From NCBI GenBank assembly GCA_015486895.1, contig WFQT01000208.1, forward strand, positions 1 through 7,502: DNA of 7,502 nt, written 5' to 3'. Positions within the stretch are counted from its first letter, which is position 1; each line of letters opens with the position of its first letter. Below the pieces are notes generated by a model. The model did not search any database and was not told where the DNA came from. It saw only the letters and a list, made by a program, of their open reading frames with translations. Origin of the DNA: Anaerolineae bacterium (GTDB lineage: Bacteria; Chloroflexota; Anaerolineae; JAADDB01). The translations under genes were made by a program, and so were the position numbers. Below are positions 1 to 6,271 of the stretch, one piece after another.

Positions 1-2
1 TT

Positions 3-152
3 CGCGTCCTGCTGACCATCTTGGGACAGTTGGTGCCGACCGAAGTGTCGTTGAACATGTTGGAGAAACTCACCTTCGTCGTGCAGCCCCCTCGTCCGCC
101 GCGACGAACGCGCGGCCGTGGGCGGCGGATCAAGCAGCGCACGCGGCTGTAA
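3..152 (+). CDS. C-terminal fragment of an Arg-rich protein, possibly a transposase (5' end outside window)
   Basis: An open frame enters from the left edge and runs 49 codons to a TAA at 150-152. The visible part reads RVLLTILGQLVPTEVSLNML, then a Pro/Arg-rich stretch and a strongly basic tail ending QRTRL. A leucine-rich helix followed by a basic tail is common at the C-terminus of DDE transposases, but no catalytic residue falls inside the window, so the family cannot be named. The stretch is much richer in G+C than the genes that follow, which suggests a different origin. Only 75 bp separate its stop from the RmuC start, and the inverted-repeat boundary at 180 lies between them. It could equally be the end of an unrelated basic protein. 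I am fairly sure the frame is coding and unsure of the function. Confidence 0.4.
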   Translation, partial: RVLLTILGQLVPTEVSLNMLEKLTFVVQPPRPPRRTRGRGRRIKQRTRL

Positions 153-179
153 GATCAGCTGTGCGGCCGCCTAAATCCA

Positions 180-191
180 GTTATGCGGGCC
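180..191 (+). repeat. Left arm of a perfect 12-bp inverted repeat flanking rmuC
   Basis: GTTATGCGGGCC is exactly complementary to 1123-1134; the match stops at both ends. It starts with GTTATGC, one base from the integron core-site consensus GTTRRRY, where the crossover falls between the G and the first T. Confidence 0.8.
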
Positions 192-214
192 AGCGAGTTG
201 GAATCTGATTTTGC

Positions 215-221
215 AAAGGAG
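215..221 (+). promoter_or_regulatory. Ribosome binding site that decides the RmuC start
   Basis: AAAGGAG lies 6 nt before the ATG at 228. The in-frame ATG at 183 has no such motif and sits inside the 12-bp inverted repeat (180-191), so 228 is the better start. Confidence 0.75.
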
Positions 222-227
222 CTAGAC

Positions 228-1112
228 ATGGTAACTATTACTGAGGTTTTGCTTATAGTGGTCATCGTGCTCTTGTTTGCCCTGATTTATATGGTTCGTC
301 AGGGGAGCAGGGTCGGGCCAAAGGATATTGAATATGCCATTTCGAGCGTTTGGAGAGAATCGGGTCTGGACGAGCAGATAGGTAGGCTGGCCACCTATGC
401 TGAAGACATCAGAGGCGATTACAAGTCTCTTGATCAAATGCTTCGAGTGCCAGTTGAACGGGCTTCTCTTGGAGAAGTAGCCTTGGAACAGATTTTATCG
501 GATCAGCTTCCATCCGATATGTTTGGGATCAGAGAGAGGATACTTGATGGTAAAGTTCCAGATGCTCATATCAAGTCCAGTGTGGGAAACATCTGCATAG
601 ATTCCAAGTTTGCGCTTGACAATTACAGGAAGATGATGGAGGCAGAAGACGACGATGAAAGGGCGAAGTTCAAGAAACAGTTTCTCAAAGACGTTCGGGG
701 GCATCTGGACAAGATAGCCGATGATTATGTATGTCCAGAAGCGGGGTCTGCGGAGTTTGCATTTGCTTTTCTGCCGTCAGAGAGTGTTTACTATTTTCTA
801 GTGACCGAGGCATACGATACACTACGGAGTTATACAGCCAAAGGAGTTCAAGCGGTATCACCACTGACTCTTTCGCACAAAATTGAGTTGATAAAGGCAG
901 GGGTTCATGCGCGGAGGCTTTCCGAGCAGGCCAAGAAAATAAGGGACGATATAGCCAGACTCTCCAAGCGATTCGTTGAGATAGACCAGAAGTGGCATGT
1001 GTTTTACGAAAGGCACTTGGGAAATGCGACAAAGAAAGCAGAAGAATTGGATGGAGCATACAAGAGGCTGAGAGATGAGTTCGACAGGATTTCGCAACTA
1101 TCTGAAGATTGA
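228..1112 (+). CDS. rmuC: RmuC-family DNA recombination protein, short membrane-anchored form
   Basis: This 294-residue protein has an N-terminal membrane helix (about residues 5-23, VTITEVLLIVVIVLL) and a short helical region. The RmuC domain then runs from about 78 to 250. Family landmarks are LGEVALEQIL (81-90), the strand-plus-motif NICIDSK (121-127), FAFAFLPSESVYYFL (177-191) and SPLTL (211-215). RmuC proteins are placed in the PD-(D/E)xK nuclease-like superfamily, and the DSK at 125-127 fits its (D/E)xK signature. In E. coli, RmuC limits inversions between short repeats; its biochemical activity is not settled. The protein is short compared with the ~475-residue E. coli protein, mainly because the coiled coil between the membrane helix and the domain is reduced. 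The C-terminus (228-294) is again charged and helical. I chose the ATG at 228 for its ribosome binding site. The gene fits tightly between 12-bp inverted repeats, with the stop 10 bp before the right repeat, as in a gene cassette. No promoter is evident upstream. Confidence 0.85.
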   Translation: MVTITEVLLIVVIVLLFALIYMVRQGSRVGPKDIEYAISSVWRESGLDEQIGRLATYAEDIRGDYKSLDQMLRVPVERASLGEVALEQILSDQLPSDMFGIRERILDGKVPDAHIKSSVGNICIDSKFALDNYRKMMEAEDDDERAKFKKQFLKDVRGHLDKIADDYVCPEAGSAEFAFAFLPSESVYYFLVTEAYDTLRSYTAKGVQAVSPLTLSHKIELIKAGVHARRLSEQAKKIRDDIARLSKRFVEIDQKWHVFYERHLGNATKKAEELDGAYKRLRDEFDRISQLSED

Positions 1113-1122
1113 AAGGGGGGGA

Positions 1123-1134
1123 GGCCCGCATAAC
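1123..1134 (-). repeat. Right arm of the 12-bp inverted repeat flanking rmuC
   Basis: GGCCCGCATAAC is the reverse complement of 180-191. It contains GCATAAC, one base from the RYYYAAC (R'') box of attC sites, and begins 10 bp after the rmuC stop codon. Confidence 0.8.
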
Positions 1135-1251
1135 AACTCGTTGCACCCGACCGCCTGATCGAGGATTCTATAGTTGCCGGTCTCGGTTTTGCAGCGTTTC
1201 GTGTCATGGGTGGTAACGCTGCGAAACCCGGCGGCGGGTGAACTCGGGGCC
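1123..1251 (+). repeat. attC-like long imperfect palindrome with a degenerate right end
   Basis: The sequence folds on itself in layers. GGCCC (1123-1127) can pair with GGGCC (1247-1251). CACCCG-A-CCGCC (1144-1155) pairs with GGCGGCGGGTG (1230-1240), leaving one bulged A. A 14-bp stem (1185-1198 with 1215-1228, one G-U) closes a 16-nt loop. Single unpaired bases between strong stems are characteristic of attC sites, and the opening GCATAACAACTCGTTGCACC resembles the left half of such sites. The right half lacks the expected GTTATGC core (AACTCGGGGCC is found instead), so the site would be damaged. The palindrome is certain; its identity as attC is an inference. Confidence 0.5.
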
Positions 1252-1269
1252 GATATATCGTTGTTCCCC

Positions 1270-1305
1270 GTGCGGCCGGCCTGTCTCGCAACAGATCAGC
1301 CGCAC
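1270..1305. repeat. Hairpin between convergent rmuC and the CBM9/PPC gene
   Basis: GTGCGGC (1270-1276) pairs with GCCGCAC (1299-1305). Inside, CTGT and ACAG form a second short stem around a 6-nt loop, separated from the outer stem by a 4x4 internal loop. There is no T-run on either strand, so it is not a classical intrinsic terminator, although it lies in the convergent gap. The rest of 1252-1380 shows no gene; it also holds the palindrome CGATATATCG (1251-1260) set between CGGGG (1245-1249) and CCCCG (1266-1270). Confidence 0.4.
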
Positions 1306-1380
1306 CTACCAGAATCCTCCATTGGCCTTTGGAGCCGGTACCTTCACGCAGCCGATTGCATGGTGCAAACACTCAACGAC

Positions 1381-3102
1381 TTACCGATAGACAACCCACA
1401 AAGTGTACGAATGCACATTATCCGCAGCGCCATCGGTATAGAGATGCACAATATATCGCCCAGCGTGGGTTATTGGACAATCTTTGCTGTAGTCAGTCAT
1501 TGTGACCGGTCCGGTTCCGCACAGAGGTCGGCTTAGGTCATTCTGCGCATAGAGCCAAATAGAAAAATGACCGATCAAAGCATCTGGCAATCTTATGTGG
1601 ATTTGCACATCGTTGGCTGTTGTCGTATCGAAGTAATAGTTATCTTCTGGATCACCCGCACACAACTTAGCTCGATAGAACCATCCAGAGTAAAGTGGTC
1701 CCCAAGGGTTCCAAGATATGTTGTTATTGGGCTCGTAACCATCACACGCTAAGAAACACACAGGCAACCAAGGGATGAACTGTCGAATCGTCTTGGGCGT
1801 CGGCGTAAATGTAGGCGTGGGGGTGGTAGTAGGTACCGTCGTGTTCGAAGAGACATTGAGGGTGAGATTCCCATAGCTATCTGTTCGGAAGCCAGCAATC
1901 TCAATATAATAGGTCACGCCAGGATATACATCAGCGACAACGCGAGACTGGGCTCCCGAGCCACTATCGTCATTGCAACCAACAGAAGACAATAAACCGC
2001 GAGGGCCGGTCCAGACAGCCAGTATTGTATCGTAATTGCTTCCGAACGTATCTATCGTTAGACGGCTATTCACCAATGGCGTAATGCGGTACCACACGGT
2101 GTGATAACCTTGGCGAGACACGCATGCAAAGTACGGATCATCTACTGCTACCGTCGCCCCTGTTGTATTCTGCGTATACGTGCTGGCAAAAGAAGCAGAA
2201 GACACGGATACGGTCGTAGCCTTATCCATATCATCGTTAGCGGGAGTAGGAACCGGTGTAGATGTAGGAGTAGGAGTAAAAGTGGGAGTGGCCTGAAAAT
2301 CATGAGTAAGGCCGCCCAGTATCAGGGAACCGTAATTCTTACTACTATTGGTACTATTCCCGCTCCAGATGAGATGGGTTTCATAATCACCACCATCGTC
2401 ATCATCATGAATACCCAAATTGAATCCGATAATCTGGTTGACAATCAAAGGTGTGCTGGCAAAGCCAAGCTCGGAACGCGGAATGCGGACCTCTACGTTC
2501 CAACCTCCCGACACCATCCGAGCAGCGAAAGTGATATCGTTTGGCGTCCTTTGCCCAAAATCGCTATCGCGACCATCAGCTGTAAACAAGTATTGATGAT
2601 CATCTTCGTACCAATGTGCCTGGCGATCATTTAGCCCATCAATACCCAGCTCGATCTCATCGTCCTTCCATAGAGATGTACTATCTTCTACAACCACATC
2701 GTCTGTGACTGCGAAAGCAAACCAAACGAACGAATCGTTCCAGGCGGCAAACACATTCATACTCAAATCGGTTGTGCTCGGATAAGGTTCTTTGCCGGCA
2801 TGGTAGTCCGCGGAGGAAGCGTTCAACGTCACGTAAGGAACGTTGGCCCATTCACTAAGATCACCATCTATTCTGGGATAGCCAATAGCTTTAACGGCTT
2901 GTAAACTCTTCTGAGCAACCCGGGCCTGTTTCTGCAAGCAGGCACCACTCTTTCGCTTTGGCGTGCCTGGTTCTGCCTGAGCACTCGAAATCGCAGCATC
3001 GAACGACGTTGCACTTGTTGCATGTATGATATCGCCGGGTAAGAGCAATAACCCCAAACCAAACAGCAGAATACTGAAAAACCATTTCCTTCGCATTAGC
3101 AT
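1381..3102 (-). CDS. Secreted modular protein: CBM9-like domain, PPC domain and Cys-containing PPC-like C-terminal module
   Basis: This 573-residue protein starts with a signal peptide (MLMRRKWFFSILLFGLGLLL; likely cleavage near IIHA, residue 28). Residues about 75-265 form a CBM9-like carbohydrate-binding fold, marked by YPRIDGDLSEW, WKDDEIELGIDG (145-156) and the aspartate run GIHDDDDGGDYE. A Thr/Pro linker (272-287) leads to a PPC-type beta-sandwich (about 289-417; NDDMDKA, FGSNYDTILAVWTG, CNDDSG, YYIEIAG). A second linker (424-437) and the motif RQFIPWLPV (440-448) precede the C-terminal PPC-like module (453-573) with Cys 453, 481, 528 and 542. The four cysteines line up with those of both upstream paralogues, suggesting two disulfides and an extracytoplasmic location. 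No catalytic domain is visible; a role in polysaccharide or cell-surface binding is inferred. The first ATG is chosen because GAGGAG lies 10 nt upstream; the ATG at 3096 is a less likely alternative. It is the last gene of the three-gene array. Confidence 0.85.
   Translation of the reverse strand: MLMRRKWFFSILLFGLGLLLLPGDIIHATSATSFDAAISSAQAEPGTPKRKSGACLQKQARVAQKSLQAVKAIGYPRIDGDLSEWANVPYVTLNASSADYHAGKEPYPSTTDLSMNVFAAWNDSFVWFAFAVTDDVVVEDSTSLWKDDEIELGIDGLNDRQAHWYEDDHQYLFTADGRDSDFGQRTPNDITFAARMVSGGWNVEVRIPRSELGFASTPLIVNQIIGFNLGIHDDDDGGDYETHLIWSGNSTNSSKNYGSLILGGLTHDFQATPTFTPTPTSTPVPTPANDDMDKATTVSVSSASFASTYTQNTTGATVAVDDPYFACVSRQGYHTVWYRITPLVNSRLTIDTFGSNYDTILAVWTGPRGLLSSVGCNDDSGSGAQSRVVADVYPGVTYYIEIAGFRTDSYGNLTLNVSSNTTVPTTTPTPTFTPTPKTIRQFIPWLPVCFLACDGYEPNNNISWNPWGPLYSGWFYRAKLCAGDPEDNYYFDTTTANDVQIHIRLPDALIGHFSIWLYAQNDLSRPLCGTGPVTMTDYSKDCPITHAGRYIVHLYTDGAADNVHSYTLWVVYR
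1792..1833 (-). repeat. Thr/Pro-linker-coding repeat (second linker of the CBM9/PPC protein)
   Basis: Low-complexity DNA encoding TVPTTTPTPTFTPTP-like sequence (residues about 424-437), a flexible extracellular linker between the PPC domain and the C-terminal module. Confidence 0.7.
2242..2289 (-). repeat. Thr/Pro-linker-coding repeat (first linker of the CBM9/PPC protein)
   Basis: Low-complexity DNA encoding TPTFTPTPTSTPVPTP (residues 272-287), which separates the CBM9-like domain from the PPC domain. Confidence 0.7.
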
Positions 3103-3112
3103 AGTAGAATTT

Positions 3113-3118
3113 CTCCTC
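3113..3118 (-). promoter_or_regulatory. Ribosome binding site of the CBM9/PPC gene
   Basis: GAGGAG on the minus strand ends 10 nt before the ATG at 3102. It is followed by an A/T-rich spacer like the one in front of the NHL/PA14 gene at 6122, which supports both start choices. Confidence 0.65.
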
Positions 3119-3144
3119 TCTCATCCAAAGTTCTCATCCAAAGT
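3119..3144. repeat. Perfect tandem duplication of 13 bp in the leader of the CBM9/PPC gene
   Basis: TCTCATCCAAAGT occurs twice head to tail (3119-3131 and 3132-3144), directly upstream of the ribosome binding site. On the coding strand each copy reads ACTTTGGATGAGA. It could be a slippage product or a paired binding site. The rest of the 197-bp gap (3103-3299) shows no convincing promoter or terminator. Confidence 0.7.
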
Positions 3145-3299
3145 ACTTCAATTCGCACAGAAAAATCATGCGAAACTCATACCAAGTCTCGATCAAGTTA
3201 CTTTGCCCTCAGATAGCAGAGATATTTCTCGACAATGCGACCTCCAAATTTACCAGACCATGTTTTCTATACTGACACTTTACATAAGATTACACAGTC

Positions 3300-6122
3300 C
3301 TATTGGTAAGTTACCCCTATCATGTACGAGTGCTGATCATCATAATGCCCATTATCCGGGTACAACCACAACAGATAACGACCTGCCCGGTTAATGTCAC
3401 AACTTTGCCTGTGATCCTGCTCGTTTACCGGTAAGGCTTGGCAAACTACATGCGAATTGCTGTTGTCATACAGGATCATGCCTACATGCCCTACCAAACT
3501 ATCTGGCAATCGCAAGTGAATATCTACCGGAGAAACATGCGACACATTAAAGAAATAAAAGTCGTCGCTGTCATTGTGACAGAATTTAGCGTAATAGGCC
3601 TGGCCAGAGTGTAGCGGTCCCCACGCAGTACCCGGCGCGTTGTTCGGTTCGTAAGCATCGCACCAAAACTTCGGCGTCGGTGTTGCTGTCGGTGTTAGTG
3701 TCGGCGTCGGTGTTAGTGTCGGCGTCGGCGTTGGCATTGGCGTAGGTGCCAAATAGCGAACAGGGACCCAGGGAGCATACTGTGGCACAGGCACAACCCA
3801 GACTAACTGAAGGTGTGCCGTTCCAAATCTCTCATAATATTCTACCATTATGCAGTGATACCCGGATGTCAGGCGTATTGTCGTAAAAAAGTCAGTAACT
3901 TGAGAACTTCGCCATGATTCGATGATCAAGCGATTATCGACCCAAAGTCGCACACCATCATCCGCACTAACAGCGAAACGATAAGTCCCACTGTCGAACT
4001 GAACGCAACGCTGCCAGCGTGCCGAGAAATTATCAGCAGGGATATTCGGCCCCGGAGAACCTCTCTGCCAATTAAAGCTAAGAGCAGGTATCTGGCGAAT
4101 CAGGGCCGGAGCGCCGACTAACCAACGGTTGGCAAAATACTCGCCACGCCATCGATTTGAATAGGAATATCCGAACGCCTGTATTCGTTCGTTGTCTTGA
4201 TCAATCACATACGCCGATCCAGTTGGCGTCATGGCTAAACCGTAAGGAGCACTAAATTCCCCATATCCATTTCCAAGATTGCCCCACTCGCCAAGAAATA
4301 GTCCCCCGGGACTAAAATGCTGGATGCGATGATTATAAGTATCCGCTACATATACAGATCCGTCCGCTGCAACTGTTACACCGTGCGGATAAAAGAATTG
4401 CCCAGTGCCACTTCCCCGAGTACCCCACTTAGAGAGAAATATCCCCGTAGCACTAAAATGCTGGATACGGTGGTTCCGTGTATCCGCTACGTACACTGAT
4501 CCATCCGGCGCTACCGCTAAACCACAAGGATAATTCAGTTCCCCTGCTCCTGCCCCCAGGGAGCCCCATTTGGTGATAAATGCCCCTGTAGCACTAAAGC
4601 GCTGGATGCGATGATTGCCACTGTCCGCCACATAGACCGAGCCATCCGGAGCGACTGCGATGCCGTTAGGAACATTAAACTGTCTCGCTCTAACGCCGTG
4701 GTTGCCCCATGCCCCTAAATACGAGCCCATTGCACTGAAATGCTCTATACGATGATTGCCGCTATCCGCTATGTAAACAGTACCGTTCGGCGCAACTGCT
4801 ATGCCGTTTGGCTGATTGAACTTCTTTATACTACTCCCGAGGGAACCCCATCCTCCTAAGAACATACCATCGGCTGAAAAATGCTGAACCCGATTATTGC
4901 CTGTATCTATTACATACAGTGATCTGTCTGGGGCCATCGCTATACCACCAGGACGGCTGAACACTCCAGATTCATTTCCACGTGATCCCCATAAAGTGAG
5001 AGTCGTGCCGTCAACGCTGAAGCGTTGTACCCGATTGTTGCCGCTATCTGCCACGTATAGCGTGCCATCCGGAGACATCGCTATACCATCTGGCTGATTG
5101 AACTCTTTTACACCGTCTCCTGGTAAACCCCACGCGCTCAAGAACATACCTACAGCCGTAAAGTGCTGAATCCGATCATTGCCACTATCTGCCACATAGA
5201 CAGAACCGTCCGTTGCCACCGTTAATCCGTTGGGCTCACTAAACTTTCCCGTTCCATTTCCGGAGGAGCCCCAGTAACCTAATAACGCGCCGCTGGCATC
5301 AAAATGCTGAATCCGGTTGTTCCCGCTATCCGCCACATAAACGGATCCATCTGGCGCCACCGCAATGCCAGTTGGACTCTTAAGTTGCCCCGCAATGCTC
5401 CCGGCAGCATCCCATTGTCCCAAAAAATGACCCGAAGCGGTAAAGTGCTGAATCCGATTATTACCACTATCCGCCACATAGACAGATCCATCTGGCGCTG
5501 CCGCAATGCCAGTTGGGTGCTTAAGCTGCCCCGCATTATTGCCGGTCGCACCCCATTGCCCCAAAAAATGGCCAGAGGCAGTAAAATGTTGAATCCGATT
5601 GTTACCAGTATCCGCCACGTATACAGACTCATCTGTTGCCACAGCTACGCCTTTGGGAAGAAAAAACCTCCCAGCTGCGCTCCCGGGAGAACCCCACATG
5701 CTTAAAAACTTTCCTGTAGCCGTGAAATGCTGAATCCGATCATTTCGTGTATCAGCCACAAACACTGATCCATCCGGTGCTATCGCTACGTCGTAAAGCG
5801 TGTTAAACTCTCCCTGTAACGACCGGGCGCCGATAGAGTAAAGAAAATAGCGATACGGTGTGTTTGACTGGGCGCCGGCAGGATGTCTCCCCATTTCCGC
5901 CACTGGCGGTGCAAGTGGGAACAGTTCGTCTGTCGCCCCTGGCTGACGATCAACGTCAGCAAATACTGGCTCAACCGTGCCCGACCGTATCTTCGTTGCG
6001 GTTATTGGCCGTTCAAAGATCACAGTGGCCCGTCTCTCGGCGTGCATGACGCCCTTAGGTAGCAAAAACCATACTAAACTTAACAGCAACACAACAGCAA
6101 ACCATCCGAATCTTCTGAACAT
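3300..6122 (-). CDS. Secreted NHL-repeat (12-blade) protein with PA14 domain and Cys-containing PPC-like C-terminal module
   Basis: This 940-residue protein begins with a signal peptide (MFRRFGWFAVVLLLSLVWFL, likely cleavage after VMHA at 28). From residue 106 to 622 there are eleven consecutive NHL repeats of exactly 47 residues, with consensus PxGIAVAPDGSVYVADSGNN, then RIQHF and WG. A twelfth, incomplete repeat spans 623-652. NHL repeats form beta-propeller blades that bind proteins, glycans or other ligands. A PA14 domain (about 657-776; NFSARWQ, ADDGVRLWVDN, IIESW) follows; PA14 commonly binds carbohydrate. The motif APWVPVRYL, a Thr/Pro linker (793-817) and a PPC-like module (821-940; Cys 821, 848, 894, 908) complete it. 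The frame is open to 6197, but the ATG at 6122 is preferred: GGGAG lies 9 nt upstream and the signal peptide begins there. No enzymatic residues are recognised; surface binding or adhesion is inferred. It is flanked by paralogues in the same direction. Confidence 0.85.
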   Translation of the reverse strand: MFRRFGWFAVVLLLSLVWFLLPKGVMHAERRATVIFERPITATKIRSGTVEPVFADVDRQPGATDELFPLAPPVAEMGRHPAGAQSNTPYRYFLYSIGARSLQGEFNTLYDVAIAPDGSVFVADTRNDRIQHFTATGKFLSMWGSPGSAAGRFFLPKGVAVATDESVYVADTGNNRIQHFTASGHFLGQWGATGNNAGQLKHPTGIAAAPDGSVYVADSGNNRIQHFTASGHFLGQWDAAGSIAGQLKSPTGIAVAPDGSVYVADSGNNRIQHFDASGALLGYWGSSGNGTGKFSEPNGLTVATDGSVYVADSGNDRIQHFTAVGMFLSAWGLPGDGVKEFNQPDGIAMSPDGTLYVADSGNNRVQRFSVDGTTLTLWGSRGNESGVFSRPGGIAMAPDRSLYVIDTGNNRVQHFSADGMFLGGWGSLGSSIKKFNQPNGIAVAPNGTVYIADSGNHRIEHFSAMGSYLGAWGNHGVRARQFNVPNGIAVAPDGSVYVADSGNHRIQRFSATGAFITKWGSLGAGAGELNYPCGLAVAPDGSVYVADTRNHRIQHFSATGIFLSKWGTRGSGTGQFFYPHGVTVAADGSVYVADTYNHRIQHFSPGGLFLGEWGNLGNGYGEFSAPYGLAMTPTGSAYVIDQDNERIQAFGYSYSNRWRGEYFANRWLVGAPALIRQIPALSFNWQRGSPGPNIPADNFSARWQRCVQFDSGTYRFAVSADDGVRLWVDNRLIIESWRSSQVTDFFTTIRLTSGYHCIMVEYYERFGTAHLQLVWVVPVPQYAPWVPVRYLAPTPMPTPTPTLTPTPTLTPTATPTPKFWCDAYEPNNAPGTAWGPLHSGQAYYAKFCHNDSDDFYFFNVSHVSPVDIHLRLPDSLVGHVGMILYDNSNSHVVCQALPVNEQDHRQSCDINRAGRYLLWLYPDNGHYDDQHSYMIGVTYQ
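3672..3746 (-). repeat. Thr/Pro-linker-coding repeat of the NHL/PA14 protein
   Basis: Low-complexity DNA with an 18-bp unit (GTGTTAGTGTCGGCGTCG on the + strand) present at least twice. It encodes the flexible linker at residues 793-817 between PA14 and the C-terminal module. Such DNA can change length by slippage. Confidence 0.7.
4257..5807 (-). repeat. Eleven tandem 141-bp units encoding NHL repeats
   Basis: The coding DNA repeats with a period of exactly 141 bp (47 codons) for 1,551 bp without a single insertion or deletion between units. The units differ by many substitutions, mostly at synonymous or loop positions. Unit 2 and unit 3 share the peptide TASGHFLGQW exactly, suggesting recent duplication or conversion. 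A partial twelfth unit continues below 4257. Confidence 0.9.
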
Positions 6123-6131
6123 ACAGCAATT

Positions 6132-6136
6132 CTCCC
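6132..6136 (-). promoter_or_regulatory. Ribosome binding site that decides the NHL/PA14 start
   Basis: GGGAG on the minus strand lies 9 nt before the ATG at 6122. The earlier in-frame ATGs (up to 6197) would put about 25 polar residues in front of the signal peptide. Confidence 0.6.
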
Positions 6137-6222
6137 ACCAAGCCATGACTTTTGACTTCCCCGGATTTGCCATATCTTGGTCAAATATGACGCCCATTGC
6201 ACAGATTTCGTGCCGATACTCA

Positions 6223-6271
6223 CAGATAAATCAGAGGTGATCAGCGCTCGTCTGCATCACAGCGTTATCTG
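6223..6271. repeat. Two-step inverted repeat upstream of the NHL/PA14 gene
   Basis: CAGATAA (6223-6229) pairs with TTATCTG (6265-6271), and inside it GTGAT (6237-6241) pairs with ATCAC (6256-6260) around a 14-nt loop. It lies about 100 bp before the start at 6122 on the coding strand. It may be a leader structure or an operator. No T-run follows on either strand, so a terminator is unlikely. Confidence 0.4.

Larger units (their letters stand above)
181..1249 (+). mobile_element. Putative integron-like gene cassette carrying rmuC
   Basis: The unit begins with TTATGCGGGCC, complementary to the box that opens the palindrome downstream of the gene. It holds one ORF that starts 47 bp inside and ends just before the palindrome, and no promoter is seen. 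This is the layout of an integron cassette: TTRRRY start, single gene, attC end. Against this, the GTTRRRY core is missing at the right end, the left core has one mismatch, and no integrase or attI is in the window. Alternatives are a small non-autonomous transposon with 12-bp ends or a degenerate cassette fixed in the chromosome. The right boundary is approximate. Confidence 0.4.

Noticed and set aside
1161..1319. 9-bp inverted pair GAGGATTCT (1161-1169) and AGAATCCTC (1311-1319)
   Set aside because: The arms are 141 bp apart and the pair does not nest with the stronger stems between them; chance is a sufficient explanation.
1174..1536. Open frame of 120 codons on the + strand across the convergent gap
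   Set aside because: It begins at a TTG inside the attC-like palindrome, has no ribosome binding site and overlaps the end of the CBM9/PPC gene.
3026..3394. Open frame of 122 codons on the + strand across the 197-bp gap
   Set aside because: It runs antisense through the signal-peptide end of one gene and the C-terminus of another, with no ribosome binding site and no recognisable protein.
5304..5705. Repetitive open frames on the + strand inside the NHL region
   Set aside because: They mirror the periodicity of the minus-strand gene, lack ribosome binding sites and have no family resemblance.
4257..5807. Regular 141-bp periodicity that could suggest a CRISPR array or satellite DNA
   Set aside because: The period is a whole number of codons, the frame is open throughout, and the translation gives clear NHL repeats. 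There are no short identical repeats with unique spacers.
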